Below are positions 63,801 to 64,000 of a stretch of DNA of 64,000 bases, piece after piece (positions within the stretch are counted from its first letter, which is position 1; every line of letters begins with the position of its first letter). The stretch is from Schizochytrium sp. TIO01 (lineage: Eukaryota > Sar > Bigyra > Thraustochytrida > Thraustochytriidae), in assembly GCA_004764695.1 (NCBI GenBank), contig SMSO01000005.1:471501-535500 (forward strand), read 5' to 3'. Under the pieces are notes generated by a model that saw only the letters and a list, made by a program, of their open reading frames with translations, made no database searches and was not told the origin of the DNA. A program made the translations under genes and the position numbers.

Positions 63801-64000
63801 GTCAATCTGCTGATGACGATGAAAATCTTGACTCGGACTCTGAAGAAGATGAGACAGAGAGTGAAGATGATGATCTGCATGAAGATGAATTTCCTTTGGA
63901 TATGGCTCCTTATGCTCGTGGGTCAAGCCCAGCAAATACAGCATCTACTAATTCAGGTACTCGTCTACTGCCTGGCAGCCAATCTACTTTTGGTGAGAGC
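60895..64000 (+). CDS. Six-TM tyrosine-kinase-like (TKL) protein kinase, 3' end beyond the window
   Basis: The first ATG is at 60895. Six hydrophobic segments lie at about 150-340 (e.g. WASGLLLLCLILDCLSVTLL, then LLLDAFFLLIIMVILLYGAY), followed by a coiled coil (345-405) and a kinase domain (about 415-880): glycine loop VGEGSFGEVF, VAIK lysine near 524, HRDLKSSNLM (Asp near 683), DLGTARD in place of DFG, SPLWIAPEV, and DVWSFGVILCEIMTHRDPY. About 85 mostly disordered residues are inserted between the glycine loop and the VAIK lysine. The catalytic residues are intact, so it should be active. The frame stops at 63648, but an acidic coding frame resumes after 63660. A GC-AG intron, 63573-63660 (gcaaga...tgctaactcatgtgctag), restores phase and carries the gene off the right edge. 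Without it the protein would end 26 residues later, at 63648. The signal sensed is unknown. Confidence 0.88.

Noticed and set aside
1-64000. Transposons, LTRs, rRNA or CRISPR
   Set aside because: No transposase, reverse transcriptase, long terminal repeats, rRNA segments or spaced direct repeats were found by eye.

Overview
This is nuclear DNA from a microbial eukaryote. Most genes are single long exons. The few introns I can place are very short (36-88 bp, except in the LIM gene) and have GT-AG ends, plus one apparent GC-AG intron. Products include cytosolic and mitochondrial ribosomal proteins, a kinesin, a myosin relative, a TFIIA subunit and a tyrosine-kinase-like (TKL) kinase behind a multi-pass membrane domain. 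Compact intron-poor genes, low-complexity tracts and membrane TKL kinases fit a stramenopile (labyrinthulomycete or oomycete type), but that placement is inference. TAA, TAG and TGA all act as stops. I see no transposon, tRNA, rRNA or CRISPR.

Layout. 0-11 kb, all minus: the 5' end of a membrane protein running off the left edge, a PHYHD1-type dioxygenase, a C2-domain protein, a large LRR-IQ-WW scaffold, and a small spliced gene. 12.9-18.2 kb: a Myb-CXC transcription factor (+) facing an unknown protein (-). 20.8-28.5 kb: ribosomal protein eS19 (+), a ubiquitin-like membrane protein (+), a tandem sulfotransferase (-) and the TFIIA large subunit (+). 28.6-39.8 kb: a kinesin-8 (-), an RCC1-filamin protein (+) and mitochondrial bL19 (-). 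41.6-49.1 kb: a four-exon LIM protein (-), zuotin/DNAJC2 (+) and a two-exon hotdog thioesterase (-). 51.4-64 kb, all plus: a myosin-derived protein with a ruined ATP site and tandem PH domains, an ABCG half-transporter, and a six-TM TKL kinase running off the right edge.

The genes do not form an operon-like pathway. The most notable observations are domain fusions. The Myb DNA-binding domain and the LIN54-type CXC domain, carried by separate partners of the animal Myb-MuvB complex, lie on one polypeptide. Two different sulfotransferase domains are joined behind one membrane anchor. A myosin head has lost its nucleotide-binding motifs and gained a membrane-binding-type tail. Several start codons were moved downstream to the first ATG because the longest open frames begin at non-ATG codons.
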